A stretch of DNA of 9,869 nt from Porphyromonadaceae bacterium UBA4702. Its GTDB lineage: Bacteria; Bacteroidota; Bacteroidia; Bacteroidales; Muribaculaceae. A program made the position numbers and the translations under genes. Below the pieces are notes generated by a model. It had not been told where the DNA came from. It ran no database searches and saw only the letters and a list, made by a program, of their open reading frames with translations. Location of the stretch: assembly GCA_002404675.1 (NCBI GenBank), contig DHKE01000088.1, positions 1 through 9,869 on the forward strand, given 5' to 3'. Shown here one piece after another: positions 1 through 6,952 of this stretch; positions within the stretch are counted from its first letter, which is position 1; each line of letters begins with the position of its first letter.

Positions 1-33
1 GGCGAATACGAGGACATACCCATCTCTTTCTGA
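1..33 (+). CDS. C-terminal end of an upstream protein (partial)
   Basis: The first 33 bases read in frame as GEYEDIPISF followed by TGA. There are too few residues to identify a family. The stop lies 56 bases before the first fimbrillin gene, on the same strand, and no TAnnTTTG promoter is visible in the gap. An operon with the fimbrillin is therefore plausible, and the upstream gene may belong to the same pilus locus. The frame is inferred only from the open reading and the stop, so another frame is possible. Confidence 0.4.
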   Translation, partial: GEYEDIPISF

Positions 34-89
34 CACAGATACTTGACAATACAATAAACACATAAACTAACACCTTAATTCATTTTTCT

Positions 90-1106
90 ATGAAACAGAT
101 CATGGTTATGGGCATCGCAGCCGCAGCATTGCTGACTGCCTCATGCTCCAACGACGAGACTGTCGAGATGCCCAAGGGCAGCGCAATCTCATTTGACAAC
201 GTGTTTGTCAACAACTCCACACGTGCAACCGACCTGACAGCCGCCAACCTTCAGGATTTCAAGGTATGGGGCTTCATCAACAATCCGACTGGTGTACTCT
301 TCGACGGCGAGCGTGTGTACAACAATGCCGGCGCATGGACATACGACAACCTCCAGTACTGGGTAGCCGACAACATCTACTACTTCACTTCAATCGCACC
401 GGCAACTGACGCACACTGGACATTCACCCCGACAACTGACGGCGCTGTCCCCACACAGGAGATGCACGGTGCTGGCACAATCTCATTCAACAATGAGGCT
501 GCCAATGGCGAGCAGGATCTCCTCTACGCTTGGAATCCGAGTATCGCTTGCAACGATCCTTCCGCTATGGCAAAAGTCGGCCTCACATTCCAGCACCTCC
601 TCTCGCGTGTGAAATTCACGTTCAAAAACGGTCTGAAGAACAACAACGCCAAGCTCGTTGTCAAGGATGTAGTCATCACAGATGCTCACACCCAAGGTTC
701 TATCGACATGATGGCCAAAAATCCCGGATGGCATGACGTGAGCGGCGAGACTTCATTCCGTCTCGGATTCGACAACCACGCTGGCCAGATTGCAATCAAC
801 ACCGGCGCATCGACAGGCACAAAATACCTCATACCGACTGATGCCACACATCCCCACCAGTGGCACGTCGATTTCACAATCGAGGTATACTTCGGCGATG
901 TTGCTGCCGGAGAGTACCACCACACAGGTGTTATTATCCAGCCGTTTGACATGGAGATGGGCAAGAGTTACAACATCGTTGCCGAACTCAACGAAAACAA
1001 CATCAACCCCACAGACAAGCTCTATCCTATCTTGTTTGACGTCACCGAGGTTGAGGACTGGGCAGACTTCACTGACCACAGCCTATACCAGAACCAGGTA
1101 CATTAA
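90..1106 (+). CDS. Fimbrillin-family (Mfa/FimA-like) surface lipoprotein
   Basis: Predicted pilus subunit precursor of 338 residues. The N-terminus is a lipoprotein signal: charged start MKQ, hydrophobic core, and lipobox LTASC with the lipidated cysteine at residue 19. Features typical of Bacteroidales Mfa-like fimbrillins are visible: WTYDNLQYW at 83-91 followed by YYFTSIAP, the conserved TFQHLLSRVKFTF at 166-178, the GKSYNIVAEL strand at 291-300, and a terminal segment with LFDVTEVEDW near 315-324. In this superfamily the precursor is exported as a lipoprotein, matured by an arginine-specific protease and polymerised by donor-strand exchange. Arg45 in NSTRATDL is a possible processing site, which is inference. 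No tip or anchor role can be assigned. It lies upstream of a larger fimbrillin-like gene on the same strand, separated by 327 bases of palindromic sequence. Confidence 0.88.
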   Translation: MKQIMVMGIAAAALLTASCSNDETVEMPKGSAISFDNVFVNNSTRATDLTAANLQDFKVWGFINNPTGVLFDGERVYNNAGAWTYDNLQYWVADNIYYFTSIAPATDAHWTFTPTTDGAVPTQEMHGAGTISFNNEAANGEQDLLYAWNPSIACNDPSAMAKVGLTFQHLLSRVKFTFKNGLKNNNAKLVVKDVVITDAHTQGSIDMMAKNPGWHDVSGETSFRLGFDNHAGQIAINTGASTGTKYLIPTDATHPHQWHVDFTIEVYFGDVAAGEYHHTGVIIQPFDMEMGKSYNIVAELNENNINPTDKLYPILFDVTEVEDWADFTDHSLYQNQVH

Positions 1107-1138
1107 GCCCACGCGGTGTGTCAAGAAAGTAGGGAGCT

Positions 1139-1302
1139 GTGTCAAAATGCGCAGACTGCGTATGATCGGGGCGGCAATGTAGGGACACGGCGTGCCGTGT
1201 CCGCAGCCAAATCATTGCAAAATCAACCAACTGTGTTTGTTGCCCTTCGGACACGGCTGAACGGCACGCCGTGTCCCTACGTGGCTGTGCCTATTTTGAC
1301 AC
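1139..1302. repeat. REP-like inverted pair (BIME-type palindromic repeat)
   Basis: Bases 1179-1196 and 1263-1280 form a perfect 18-base inverted repeat (GTAGGGACACGGCGTGCC and its complement). The left unit is itself a palindrome: arms GGACACGGC and GCCGTGTCC with two central bases, preceded by GTAG. The right unit (1249-1280, minus) has the same arms and the same GTAG, but a 10-base centre. An outer 10-base inverted repeat (GTGTCAAAAT, 1139-1148 with 1293-1302) encloses both. A GTAG tetranucleotide next to an imperfect palindrome is the hallmark of REP elements mobilised by RAYT (Y1 transposase-like) proteins. Two REPs in opposite orientation resemble a BIME. A copy identical over 26 bases lies at 7477-7502. 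No RAYT gene is present in this window. Confidence 0.75.
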
Positions 1303-1338
1303 GCCACCGGAATTGTCATAACAAGAATTCAAAAAATA

Positions 1339-1370
1339 GGGTGCAGGGAGCGGGACATCTCCCTGCATCC
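1339..1370 (-). terminator. Strong hairpin with minus-strand T-run
   Basis: A 12-bp stem (1339-1350 with 1359-1370, one G-T wobble) encloses an 8-base loop. On the plus strand it is followed by no T-run. On the minus strand it is followed by T6 (the A6 at 1331-1336), so it looks like an intrinsic terminator for leftward transcription. No minus-strand gene is seen to its right, so it may instead be a structural or leader hairpin of the 1434 gene. Confidence 0.4.
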
Positions 1371-1377
1371 ACCGACA

Positions 1378-1408
1378 AGCCAGCATATCATTTACTAAAC
1401 GGCTGGCT
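1378..1408 (+). promoter_or_regulatory. Second leader hairpin upstream of the 719-residue fimbrillin gene
   Basis: AGCCAGC at 1378-1384 pairs perfectly with GCTGGCT at 1402-1408 across a 17-base loop, ending 25 bases before the start codon. With the larger stem just upstream it would give a folded 5' leader. No TAnnTTTG promoter is evident between the REP pair and the start, so the gene may be transcribed from further upstream. A regulatory role is inference only. Confidence 0.3.
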
Positions 1409-1433
1409 CTATACTATCAAAATACGACTCTAA

Positions 1434-3593
1434 ATGACCGATAACAAATTCTATATCAATGGATCGATTTCTGCCGCTATGATTACCCTCGCCTCATGCG
1501 CCAGCGACGACATACCCTCCGGCGGCATGGTCTCTGACCGCATCTGCTTCCGGCAGGGGGAAGCCGCCGTGTATGGCGAAACGCGCTCTGACGGGCGGCA
1601 GTATGTGCTGCGCAACAGCGAGAGCACGGACACGCTCTGTATGCGCATGGAGACTGCGGACGGCATCGACACAGGCAGTGCCGCAACACGCGGCTCACAG
1701 GTAACCGACCCGAAAGGGTTGGCTGACTTTGACTGCTTCGCATACGTCGATGACGGCGGCAAGGAGAAATTCTACATCGACGGCGAAAAGTACCGCAACA
1801 GCGGCAATATGTATTATTCAGACAACGTGTATTTCTGGCCCAACCGTGACATGGACTTCGACTTCTATGCCGTTGCGCCGGCTGATGCCGAGGGGCTGCG
1901 GCTGCCGACCTCGCCCGACGACAGGTCGCTGTCATACACCGTCCCTGCAGATGTCGCCTGCCAGACAGACCTGATGTTTGCCACAAACAGCGTCATGCAC
2001 AAGGCGGACGATAAGCACGATGCCGTGCCGCTGACGTTCAAGCACTTGCTCTCTGCCGTCAAAATAAAGACCGGCAAGACCATGCCCGCCGGCACGCTGC
2101 AGAGCGTCACTTTTGAGAACGTTTACTCCTCCGCGTCATACGACATGAAGAGCGGCGACTGGTACAGCTTGGGAGCTGCCGGAACATACACCGTAACCCC
2201 GAACACCGCTGTCACCGGAGAGGAGGGGCAGGAGATACTCGGCGGCGACAACACACTGCTCATGCTGCCGCAGAGGCTCGGCGCAGCCGGCACGAAACCT
2301 GCCGTCAGGATGACCGTAAAGTATTACGACACAGTACGCAAAAAGACATACACCCTCTCTGCAGACCTCAGCGGAGAGTGGCTAATGGGGCAGACGCACA
2401 CATACGTCCTCAGCATAACCCCCGAATATGAGCTGTATTTCGCCACACACAACACGCACCATGCCGATGCCCACTACAGCATCATTCCAATTTCGGTAGC
2501 TTCGGACGGGTTGTACCGCGACGGAGGCTGGACGCTCGAAATAGTCGAAGGCCCGGCAAGCGCGACCCTCAAAGCGGATGCGCTGACACCATACGAGAAA
2601 TCGGGCTACTGGCTCGAAGATGACGACAATTACAGGGCTTATTGCAAATCCGTCGGCATCAACAGCATACGCTCGCGCAAAGTCATAGGAACATATTTGG
2701 CAGCCACTGTCTACCTCTTCCTCGAGGAAAACGCCTCTGACAGCGACATCCCTATAACGCTCGAGCTGTATCCGGCTAAATATCCCAATGTGGAGTATGC
2801 CGAGAAAAAGCACGAGAAATGGACCATTATCCAGCATCACCCCAACTGGGACGCAAACGGCATCGGCTGGGAGGACATCGAGGAGGAAGTAACCGAAACG
2901 AAAGAGTTCCCCTACGGCTTCCTCTGGGACCGCAAGGTGACACTGCGCAGCAAGGATAAGATGAGTGCATTGAACGCTTGGCTGATAAAGATGGAACTAC
3001 GCATAGGCGGTGGATTCGATATATTAACTGATGCTGAATACCCGGATTTTGTTACCGATATATCTGCTCCGGCAGTAAATATATGGGGAAGAAAAGACTA
3101 CTTAATTTTCAGCCTTGACTATTCAAAAGTCAACAACGTGACCGGTGCCGCCTCTGCCACCGACGGCCTCGCCAACACATACGCGCTCTACACATTCTCT
3201 GGTTCAAATGCTATCAGCATAGAAAAATGGCTTCTCGATCAGGGGTTTGTTATAACAAGCCAAAGCGGCTCGACCGCTGATGTCTCGGACTATGCTGCTG
3301 GCATCTGCCTGCGCAAGAACAAGTTTACGCTCGAGCGTCTTCAAAATGGCAGCACCTACTCATATTCAATCAAGCAGCTGACGGCCGACGAAATCAAGTG
3401 GTATCTGCCGGCGACAAGCCAGTTCGCAACTGTCAGGGGGCTGAACTTCGGCGAAGGCTGCACTGCAATGGACGGCGACTACTGGACTTCTACCGCCTTG
3501 GGCGACAATGTGTCGGCATACGCATGGAACGGCTCGGCTTACTCGTCGCCGCGAATGACAGACAGACGCATACGCGCCGTCCGCCGTCGGTGA
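1434..3593 (+). CDS. Large fimbrillin-like lipoprotein with C-terminal FISUMP/DUF1566-like domain
   Basis: Predicted outer-surface lipoprotein of 719 residues, possibly a pilus tip or adhesin subunit. The start follows an in-frame TAA directly, so no longer form exists. The signal is short and weakly charged, ending in LASC with Cys22. Residues 22 to about 330 look like Mfa-type fimbrillin: VYFWPNRDMDFDFYAVAP at 132-149, TFKHLLSAVKIKT at 201-213, and MGQTHTYVLSITPEYEL near 318-333. A middle region to about 490 includes ITLELYPAKYPN and WTIIQHHPNW. The last 100 residues carry a pattern seen in Bacteroidales FISUMP/DUF1566-like domains: WYLPATSQF at 656-664, YWTST at 683-687, AYAWNG at 695-700 and the terminal RIRAVRRR. 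The family usually runs 300-450 residues, so this is a long multi-domain member. Codons for residues 523-565 are noticeably A+T-rich. The tip or adhesin role is inferred from size and domains. Confidence 0.8.
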   Translation: MTDNKFYINGSISAAMITLASCASDDIPSGGMVSDRICFRQGEAAVYGETRSDGRQYVLRNSESTDTLCMRMETADGIDTGSAATRGSQVTDPKGLADFDCFAYVDDGGKEKFYIDGEKYRNSGNMYYSDNVYFWPNRDMDFDFYAVAPADAEGLRLPTSPDDRSLSYTVPADVACQTDLMFATNSVMHKADDKHDAVPLTFKHLLSAVKIKTGKTMPAGTLQSVTFENVYSSASYDMKSGDWYSLGAAGTYTVTPNTAVTGEEGQEILGGDNTLLMLPQRLGAAGTKPAVRMTVKYYDTVRKKTYTLSADLSGEWLMGQTHTYVLSITPEYELYFATHNTHHADAHYSIIPISVASDGLYRDGGWTLEIVEGPASATLKADALTPYEKSGYWLEDDDNYRAYCKSVGINSIRSRKVIGTYLAATVYLFLEENASDSDIPITLELYPAKYPNVEYAEKKHEKWTIIQHHPNWDANGIGWEDIEEEVTETKEFPYGFLWDRKVTLRSKDKMSALNAWLIKMELRIGGGFDILTDAEYPDFVTDISAPAVNIWGRKDYLIFSLDYSKVNNVTGAASATDGLANTYALYTFSGSNAISIEKWLLDQGFVITSQSGSTADVSDYAAGICLRKNKFTLERLQNGSTYSYSIKQLTADEIKWYLPATSQFATVRGLNFGEGCTAMDGDYWTSTALGDNVSAYAWNGSAYSSPRMTDRRIRAVRRR

Positions 3594-3627
3594 TACAATA
3601 ATTACAGCCCTCGGCGCGTATAATAAA

Positions 3628-3670
3628 TGTGCCGTAATCCCGAATTGCAGGTCATCAGGATTACGGCACA
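3628..3670 (+). terminator. 13-bp perfect hairpin between the fimbrillin-like gene and rsmA
   Basis: TGTGCCGTAATCC (3628-3640) pairs perfectly with 3658-3670 across a 17-base loop. It lies 34 bases after the stop of the fimbrillin-like gene and 43 bases before the rsmA start. There is no T-run after it, so it is not a classical intrinsic terminator. It could protect the upstream mRNA 3' end, act as a weak terminator, or form the rsmA leader. Confidence 0.45.
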
Positions 3671-3713
3671 CTCATTTACAGACACATATCTACCGGAAAC
3701 CGACACAACATAT

Positions 3714-4493
3714 ATGCCGACACCAGTAAGACCCAAAAAAGCTCTCGGACAGCATTTCCTGACCGACATGGACGTTGCCCGCCGCATAGCTGAAACCATC
3801 TCCGCCGATGCCGTAGGCTGCGGCTACGCCTCCCTGCCGGTCATCGAGGTAGGCCCGGGGACAGGCGTGCTGACGCAGTTCCTCATGCCCGAGCATACGC
3901 AGCTCACCGCCATCGAACTCGACGGCGAGAGCGTCGAATACCTCGCACACGCATACCCGCAGCTGCCCGTAGTCGCCGATGACTTCCTCCGCCTCGACTT
4001 GCGCGAGATTTACCCCGGCCAGTTCATGGTCATAGGCAACTACCCATACAACATCTCGTCGCAGATATTCTTCAAGGTGCTCGAGCTGCGCGAGCATATC
4101 CCCGTCGTCGCCGGCATGCTACAGCGCGAGGTGGCGCAGCGCATCTGCGCCGCCCCGGGGTCGAAGGTCTACGGCATCCTCTCTGTGCTGCTCCAAGCAT
4201 GGTACGACTGCGAATACCTGTTCACTGTTGACGAAAACGTGTTCGCTCCGCCGCCCAAGGTCAAGAGCGGCGTGATACGGCTGACGCGCAACACGCGCAC
4301 AGCCCTGGGCTGCGACGAGCGGAAGTTCAAGACCGTGGTCAAAACGTCATTCGGAATGCGCCGCAAGACGCTGCGCAACTCCCTCGCCGGCCTCATGTCG
4401 CCCGGCAGCGCCCTCTGCGGCGACTCAATCTTGCAGAAACGCCCCGAGCAGCTCTCCATAGAGCAGTTCATCGACATCACCAACCGCCTTTGA
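3714..4493 (+). CDS. rsmA: 16S rRNA (adenine1518/1519-N6)-dimethyltransferase RsmA (KsgA)
   Basis: The enzyme uses S-adenosylmethionine to dimethylate two adjacent adenines in the 3'-terminal hairpin of 16S rRNA during late 30S assembly. The protein has 259 residues, the usual family length. It opens with PKKALGQHFL (residues 8-16 region), the family N-terminal signature. SAM motif I is VIEVGPGTG at 43-51, the acidic residue of motif II is in IELD at 67-70, and DDFLRLD at 89-95 follows. The catalytic motif IV is GNYPYNIS at 108-115, with Tyr in place of the more usual Leu. The C-terminal domain has VFAPPPKVKSGVIRL and FGMRRKTLRNSL, both typical. An in-frame ATG 87 bases upstream (3627) was rejected because it lies in the hairpin and adds residues absent from the family. 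The gene converges on the next gene with only 4 bases between stops. Confidence 0.96.
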   Translation: MPTPVRPKKALGQHFLTDMDVARRIAETISADAVGCGYASLPVIEVGPGTGVLTQFLMPEHTQLTAIELDGESVEYLAHAYPQLPVVADDFLRLDLREIYPGQFMVIGNYPYNISSQIFFKVLELREHIPVVAGMLQREVAQRICAAPGSKVYGILSVLLQAWYDCEYLFTVDENVFAPPPKVKSGVIRLTRNTRTALGCDERKFKTVVKTSFGMRRKTLRNSLAGLMSPGSALCGDSILQKRPEQLSIEQFIDITNRL

Positions 4494-4497
4494 CCCT

Positions 4498-4899
4498 TCA
4501 CACCAGCGAGGCGAGCAAACGGTCAATGGCAGCATCGCGCCGCAAGGCAGCACGTTGCGCCGTCTCGGGAAACTCCCCGGCAGCTATATGCGACCACAGG
4601 TCAGCGGCGAGATACTCCTCAACCGCCGAGGCCATGGCTGCCTCGCGGACGGCATACCCGCTTTTCAGCGATATGCGCAGTGCCGAGCCGTCATAGACGG
4701 CACTGTCAGCCCACGACGACAGGCGGTCGGCAAGCCGCGCACAGGCATAGCCGATGCGGCGGCTAAGCAGCGGCAGACGGCTGGCGGAAACCAGCGGCGG
4801 ACGCTTCCCCTCGTCACCCGCCTGACGGGCATAGAAACACTCTGCGGCGCTCTCTGCCGCAAGCGCCTCGACAATTCTCTCGTTACTTATTTCAATCAT
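4498..4899 (-). CDS. Small alpha-helical hypothetical protein
   Basis: I do not recognise the family. From ATG at 4899 the protein has 133 residues. An ATG 13 codons further upstream (4938) is possible, but it would add a polar stretch overlapping the promoter of the neighbouring gene, so the shorter form is preferred. The sequence is Ala-, Arg- and Leu-rich and predicted mostly helical, with no signal peptide, membrane segment or metal motif. A repeated aromatic/Ala pattern (GYAVREAAMASAVEEYLAAD, 81-100) suggests an amphipathic helix bundle. It is head-to-head with the exported peptidase gene and tail-to-tail with rsmA (4-base gap). Small proteins of this look occur among Bacteroidales phage-like genes, but nothing here proves phage origin. 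The codon pattern and long open frame support it being real. Confidence 0.65.
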   Translation of the reverse strand: MIEISNERIVEALAAESAAECFYARQAGDEGKRPPLVSASRLPLLSRRIGYACARLADRLSSWADSAVYDGSALRISLKSGYAVREAAMASAVEEYLAADLWSHIAAGEFPETAQRAALRRDAAIDRLLASLV

Positions 4900-4902
4900 C
4901 TC

Positions 4903-4933
4903 TTTGTGGATTAAATTATTATTACTAAGTTTG
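4903..4933 (+). promoter_or_regulatory. Bacteroidetes-type promoter for the C1B peptidase
   Basis: TTTG at 4903-4906 (-33 box), a 19-base spacer, then TAAGTTTG at 4926-4933 (-7 box, TAnnTTTG) followed by CA. This is an almost perfect match to the primary sigma factor promoter of Bacteroidetes. Transcription would begin near 4940, giving a leader of under 30 bases before the ATG at 4967. Confidence 0.8.
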
Positions 4934-4966
4934 CACACTCAAAGGAAATACAAATACCCAAACACC

Positions 4967-6196
4967 ATGAAACACATACTCCTGTGGGCTGCCGTCTGCG
5001 CATCGCTGTCAGCTTCCGCAACCCACTACACCGCAACAGATGTTGCTTCAGCAGGCGACGACAAGGTGGTCGTGCCCGACTCTACAGGCTTCAAGTTCAA
5101 GGACATCAAGGTCGTCCGCACAGGCGCGGTACGCGACCAGAACAAGTCCGGCACATGCTGGTGCTTCTGCACCACAACGTTCCTCGAGGACGAAATCATG
5201 CGCAAGGGCGGCCCGGAGCTCGACCTGAGCGAAATGTTCACAGTGCGCCACTGCTACCATGACAAGGCCCTGAAATACATCTCGATGGACGGCAAGGTCA
5301 ACTTTGCACAGGGCGGCGGCGCAGCTGACGTTATATACTCGCTGCGCAACTACGGCATCGTGCCCGAAAGCGTTTACTCCGGCCTCAACTACGGCGAGGA
5401 GAAGCACAGCCACTACGAACTCGAGGATGTCCTCAAGTCATACCTCGACGCTGTGCTGCGAAAAGGCAACAAGAAACTGTCCACAGCATGGCTGAACGGA
5501 TTTGACGCCATCCTGGACGCTTACTTAGGCAAGCTCCCAGAGCAGTTCTCCGTTGACGGCAAGACATACACACCGCTGTCATACGCCAAGGCTATCGGCC
5601 TTAACGCTGACGACTACATCAGCATCACGAGTTACACCCACCACCCCTTCTACACCTCATTCCCCCTCGAAGTGGCTGACAACTGGCTCTGGGCCCCGTC
5701 AACCAACGTCCCCATGGAGGAGATGCAGGCTATCGTCGACAACGCCATCAACAACGGGTACACCGTAGTCTGGGCAGCCGACGTGAGCGAAGGCGGCTTC
5801 AAGTGGCGCCAGGGATATGCTCTGATGCCAGAGAAGAAGACTGGCTCAGACCTCGAAGGCTCAGAACTCGCCCGCTGGGTGCAGCTCTCCGACAAAGACC
5901 GCGAGAACGCCACATTTGACATCAAGGGCCCGGTCAAGGAAATCACCGTGACACAGGAGATGCGCCAGCGCATGTTTGAGGACAAGGAGACTACCGACGA
6001 CCACGGCATGGTAATCGTAGGCATCGCCGAGGACCAGAAGGGCAACCGATACTACAAGGTCAAGAACTCTTGGGACACCAACCAGCTCTACGGCGGATAC
6101 TTCTACGTGTCTATGCCTTACTTCCTCGCCAAGACACTCAACATACTCGTCAACAAGGAGGCTGTGCCCAAAGACATAGCCCACAAGTTCAAATAA
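4967..6196 (+). CDS. Exported C1B-family cysteine aminopeptidase (PepC/bleomycin hydrolase-like)
   Basis: Papain-like cysteine peptidase of 409 residues, expected to trim N-terminal residues from peptides in the periplasm or outside the cell. The ATG at 4967 gives a signal peptide MKHILLWAAVCASLSASA, likely cleaved after Ala18. An upstream ATG at 4904 would spoil the signal and precedes the -7 box. Catalytic residues of MEROPS C1B are visible: oxyanion Gln58 in RDQNKSGTCW, nucleophile Cys64 in GTCWCF, His346 in DDHGMVIVGIA and Asn367 in VKNSWD. The segment YTVVWAADVSEGGF (265-278) is also characteristic. Cytoplasmic PepC is about 440-450 residues and hexameric with a C-terminal arm entering the active site. 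This one ends in AHKFK after a shorter tail, so whether it is strictly an aminopeptidase is uncertain. It has its own promoter and converges on the next gene. Confidence 0.92.
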   Translation: MKHILLWAAVCASLSASATHYTATDVASAGDDKVVVPDSTGFKFKDIKVVRTGAVRDQNKSGTCWCFCTTTFLEDEIMRKGGPELDLSEMFTVRHCYHDKALKYISMDGKVNFAQGGGAADVIYSLRNYGIVPESVYSGLNYGEEKHSHYELEDVLKSYLDAVLRKGNKKLSTAWLNGFDAILDAYLGKLPEQFSVDGKTYTPLSYAKAIGLNADDYISITSYTHHPFYTSFPLEVADNWLWAPSTNVPMEEMQAIVDNAINNGYTVVWAADVSEGGFKWRQGYALMPEKKTGSDLEGSELARWVQLSDKDRENATFDIKGPVKEITVTQEMRQRMFEDKETTDDHGMVIVGIAEDQKGNRYYKVKNSWDTNQLYGGYFYVSMPYFLAKTLNILVNKEAVPKDIAHKFK

Positions 6197-6214
6197 ATAC
6201 CGGCTTCTGAACGG

Positions 6215-6577
6215 TCAACACCCCGAGGGGCGGCTGTCATCTCCGACAAAGAGAGGCAGCTGCCCCTCTTCCGTCGCCCGACGTGGCGCGACACTGCGCA
6301 GCTGCTCGCCGAGGCGGCGCACACGCTCCTCCAGTGCCTGCTTCTCACGGCGCAATGCGGCTATCTCGCTGCGAAGCTCCTTCACCTCCTCACGGTGAAG
6401 GGCATGCTGGCGTTCCTGGTTGGCATACAGCACGGCGATAGTCTTTTCCAACGCCTCCACCTCCGTGCCGAGGGCGGCGGCATTGATTTGGCGGCGGTTC
6501 TGGCGCAGCGTCGCCAACGTGTTCAGCAGCTGCGTCACTGCCCCTCCGCCGAGCAGTCCAAGTATAAGCTCTTTCAT
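6215..6577 (-). CDS. Small membrane-anchored coiled-coil protein, function unknown
   Basis: The protein has 120 residues from ATG at 6577; an upstream ATG at 6601 would add eight residues before the hydrophobic start. Residues 3-24 (ELILGLLGGGAVTQLLNTLA) form one short Gly-rich hydrophobic segment. Residues 36-96 form a long heptad-rich helix (EVEALEKTIAVL, then LRSEIAALRREKQALEERV), a likely coiled coil. A disordered tail follows, ending in a Cys. The layout recalls small helper proteins in Bacteroidales prophages (spanin- or holin-like size), but no motif proves this. It converges on the peptidase gene with 18 bases between stops and has the same strand as the helical hypothetical at 4498-4899. 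Confidence 0.65.
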   Translation of the reverse strand: MKELILGLLGGGAVTQLLNTLATLRQNRRQINAAALGTEVEALEKTIAVLYANQERQHALHREEVKELRSEIAALRREKQALEERVRRLGEQLRSVAPRRATEEGQLPLFVGDDSRPSGC

Positions 6578-6913
6578 AAGTGATAGTGATTTTGCGGGCA
6601 TACCGCGGAACGGTTCACCCGAATTTGCAATATTTCCGACGGGGCGCGAAAAAATTATCTACACCCCCTTTCCAGCCGAAACGGCAGCAACCCTCGTGCC
6701 ACAACTTCCACGTGTCAACAGGTGTAAAATCTCATGTCGGACGATAAAACGCCGCCGAACAGCATATCGCCGCATCGGAAACAGCCGACTGTCCTGTCAA
6801 TATGAAAACATCGCAAATTGCACATCAAACACAAAAATGAGGTTGAAACAGCGCATTTGTCACGCTGAATATATGATAAGAACCGCATATTGCCGATTTT
6901 TTCACCCAAAAAA
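6578..6913. other. Gene-poor region upstream of the SRP RNA promoter
   Basis: No credible gene is seen. Frames open across it in several directions, but their translations have no recognisable motif, are Cys-, Arg- and His-rich, and run into the RNA gene downstream. The right part is A+T-rich with A and T tracts (6897-6916), which may act as an UP-like element for the next promoter. The promoter of the minus-strand coiled-coil gene should lie here, but I found no good CAAAnnTA (minus-strand -7) match. Confidence 0.5.
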
Positions 6914-6945
6914 TTTCGTTGTTCAAAAAGTTTTCTGTACCTTCG
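6914..6945 (+). promoter_or_regulatory. Promoter of the SRP RNA gene
   Basis: TACCTTCG at 6938-6945 matches the -7 consensus TAnnTTTG with one change and is followed by CA. TTTC at 6914-6917 sits 20 bases upstream in the -33 position (TTG at 6919-6921 is an alternative). A-rich tracts lie around and above it, as in strong stable-RNA promoters. The start point should be near 6952. Confidence 0.65.
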
Positions 6946-6952
6946 CAGCAGA

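Noticed and set aside
1179..1280. Invertible phase-variation switch for the fimbrillin gene
   Set aside because: Bacteroidales do use invertible promoters for surface genes, and the 18-base inverted repeat would fit. However, the 66-base segment between the arms contains no full TAnnTTTG in either direction, and the same unit occurs at an unrelated locus, which fits a dispersed repeat better.
3627..3713. N-terminal extension of RsmA by 29 residues
   Set aside because: The added codons lie in the hairpin and do not resemble the family. The PKKALGQHFL signature begins right after the ATG at 3714, and the resulting 259 residues match the usual length.
4904..4966. Upstream ATG of the peptidase gene
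   Set aside because: It lies inside the -33 box, ahead of the predicted transcription start, and would place a charged stretch before a normal signal peptide.
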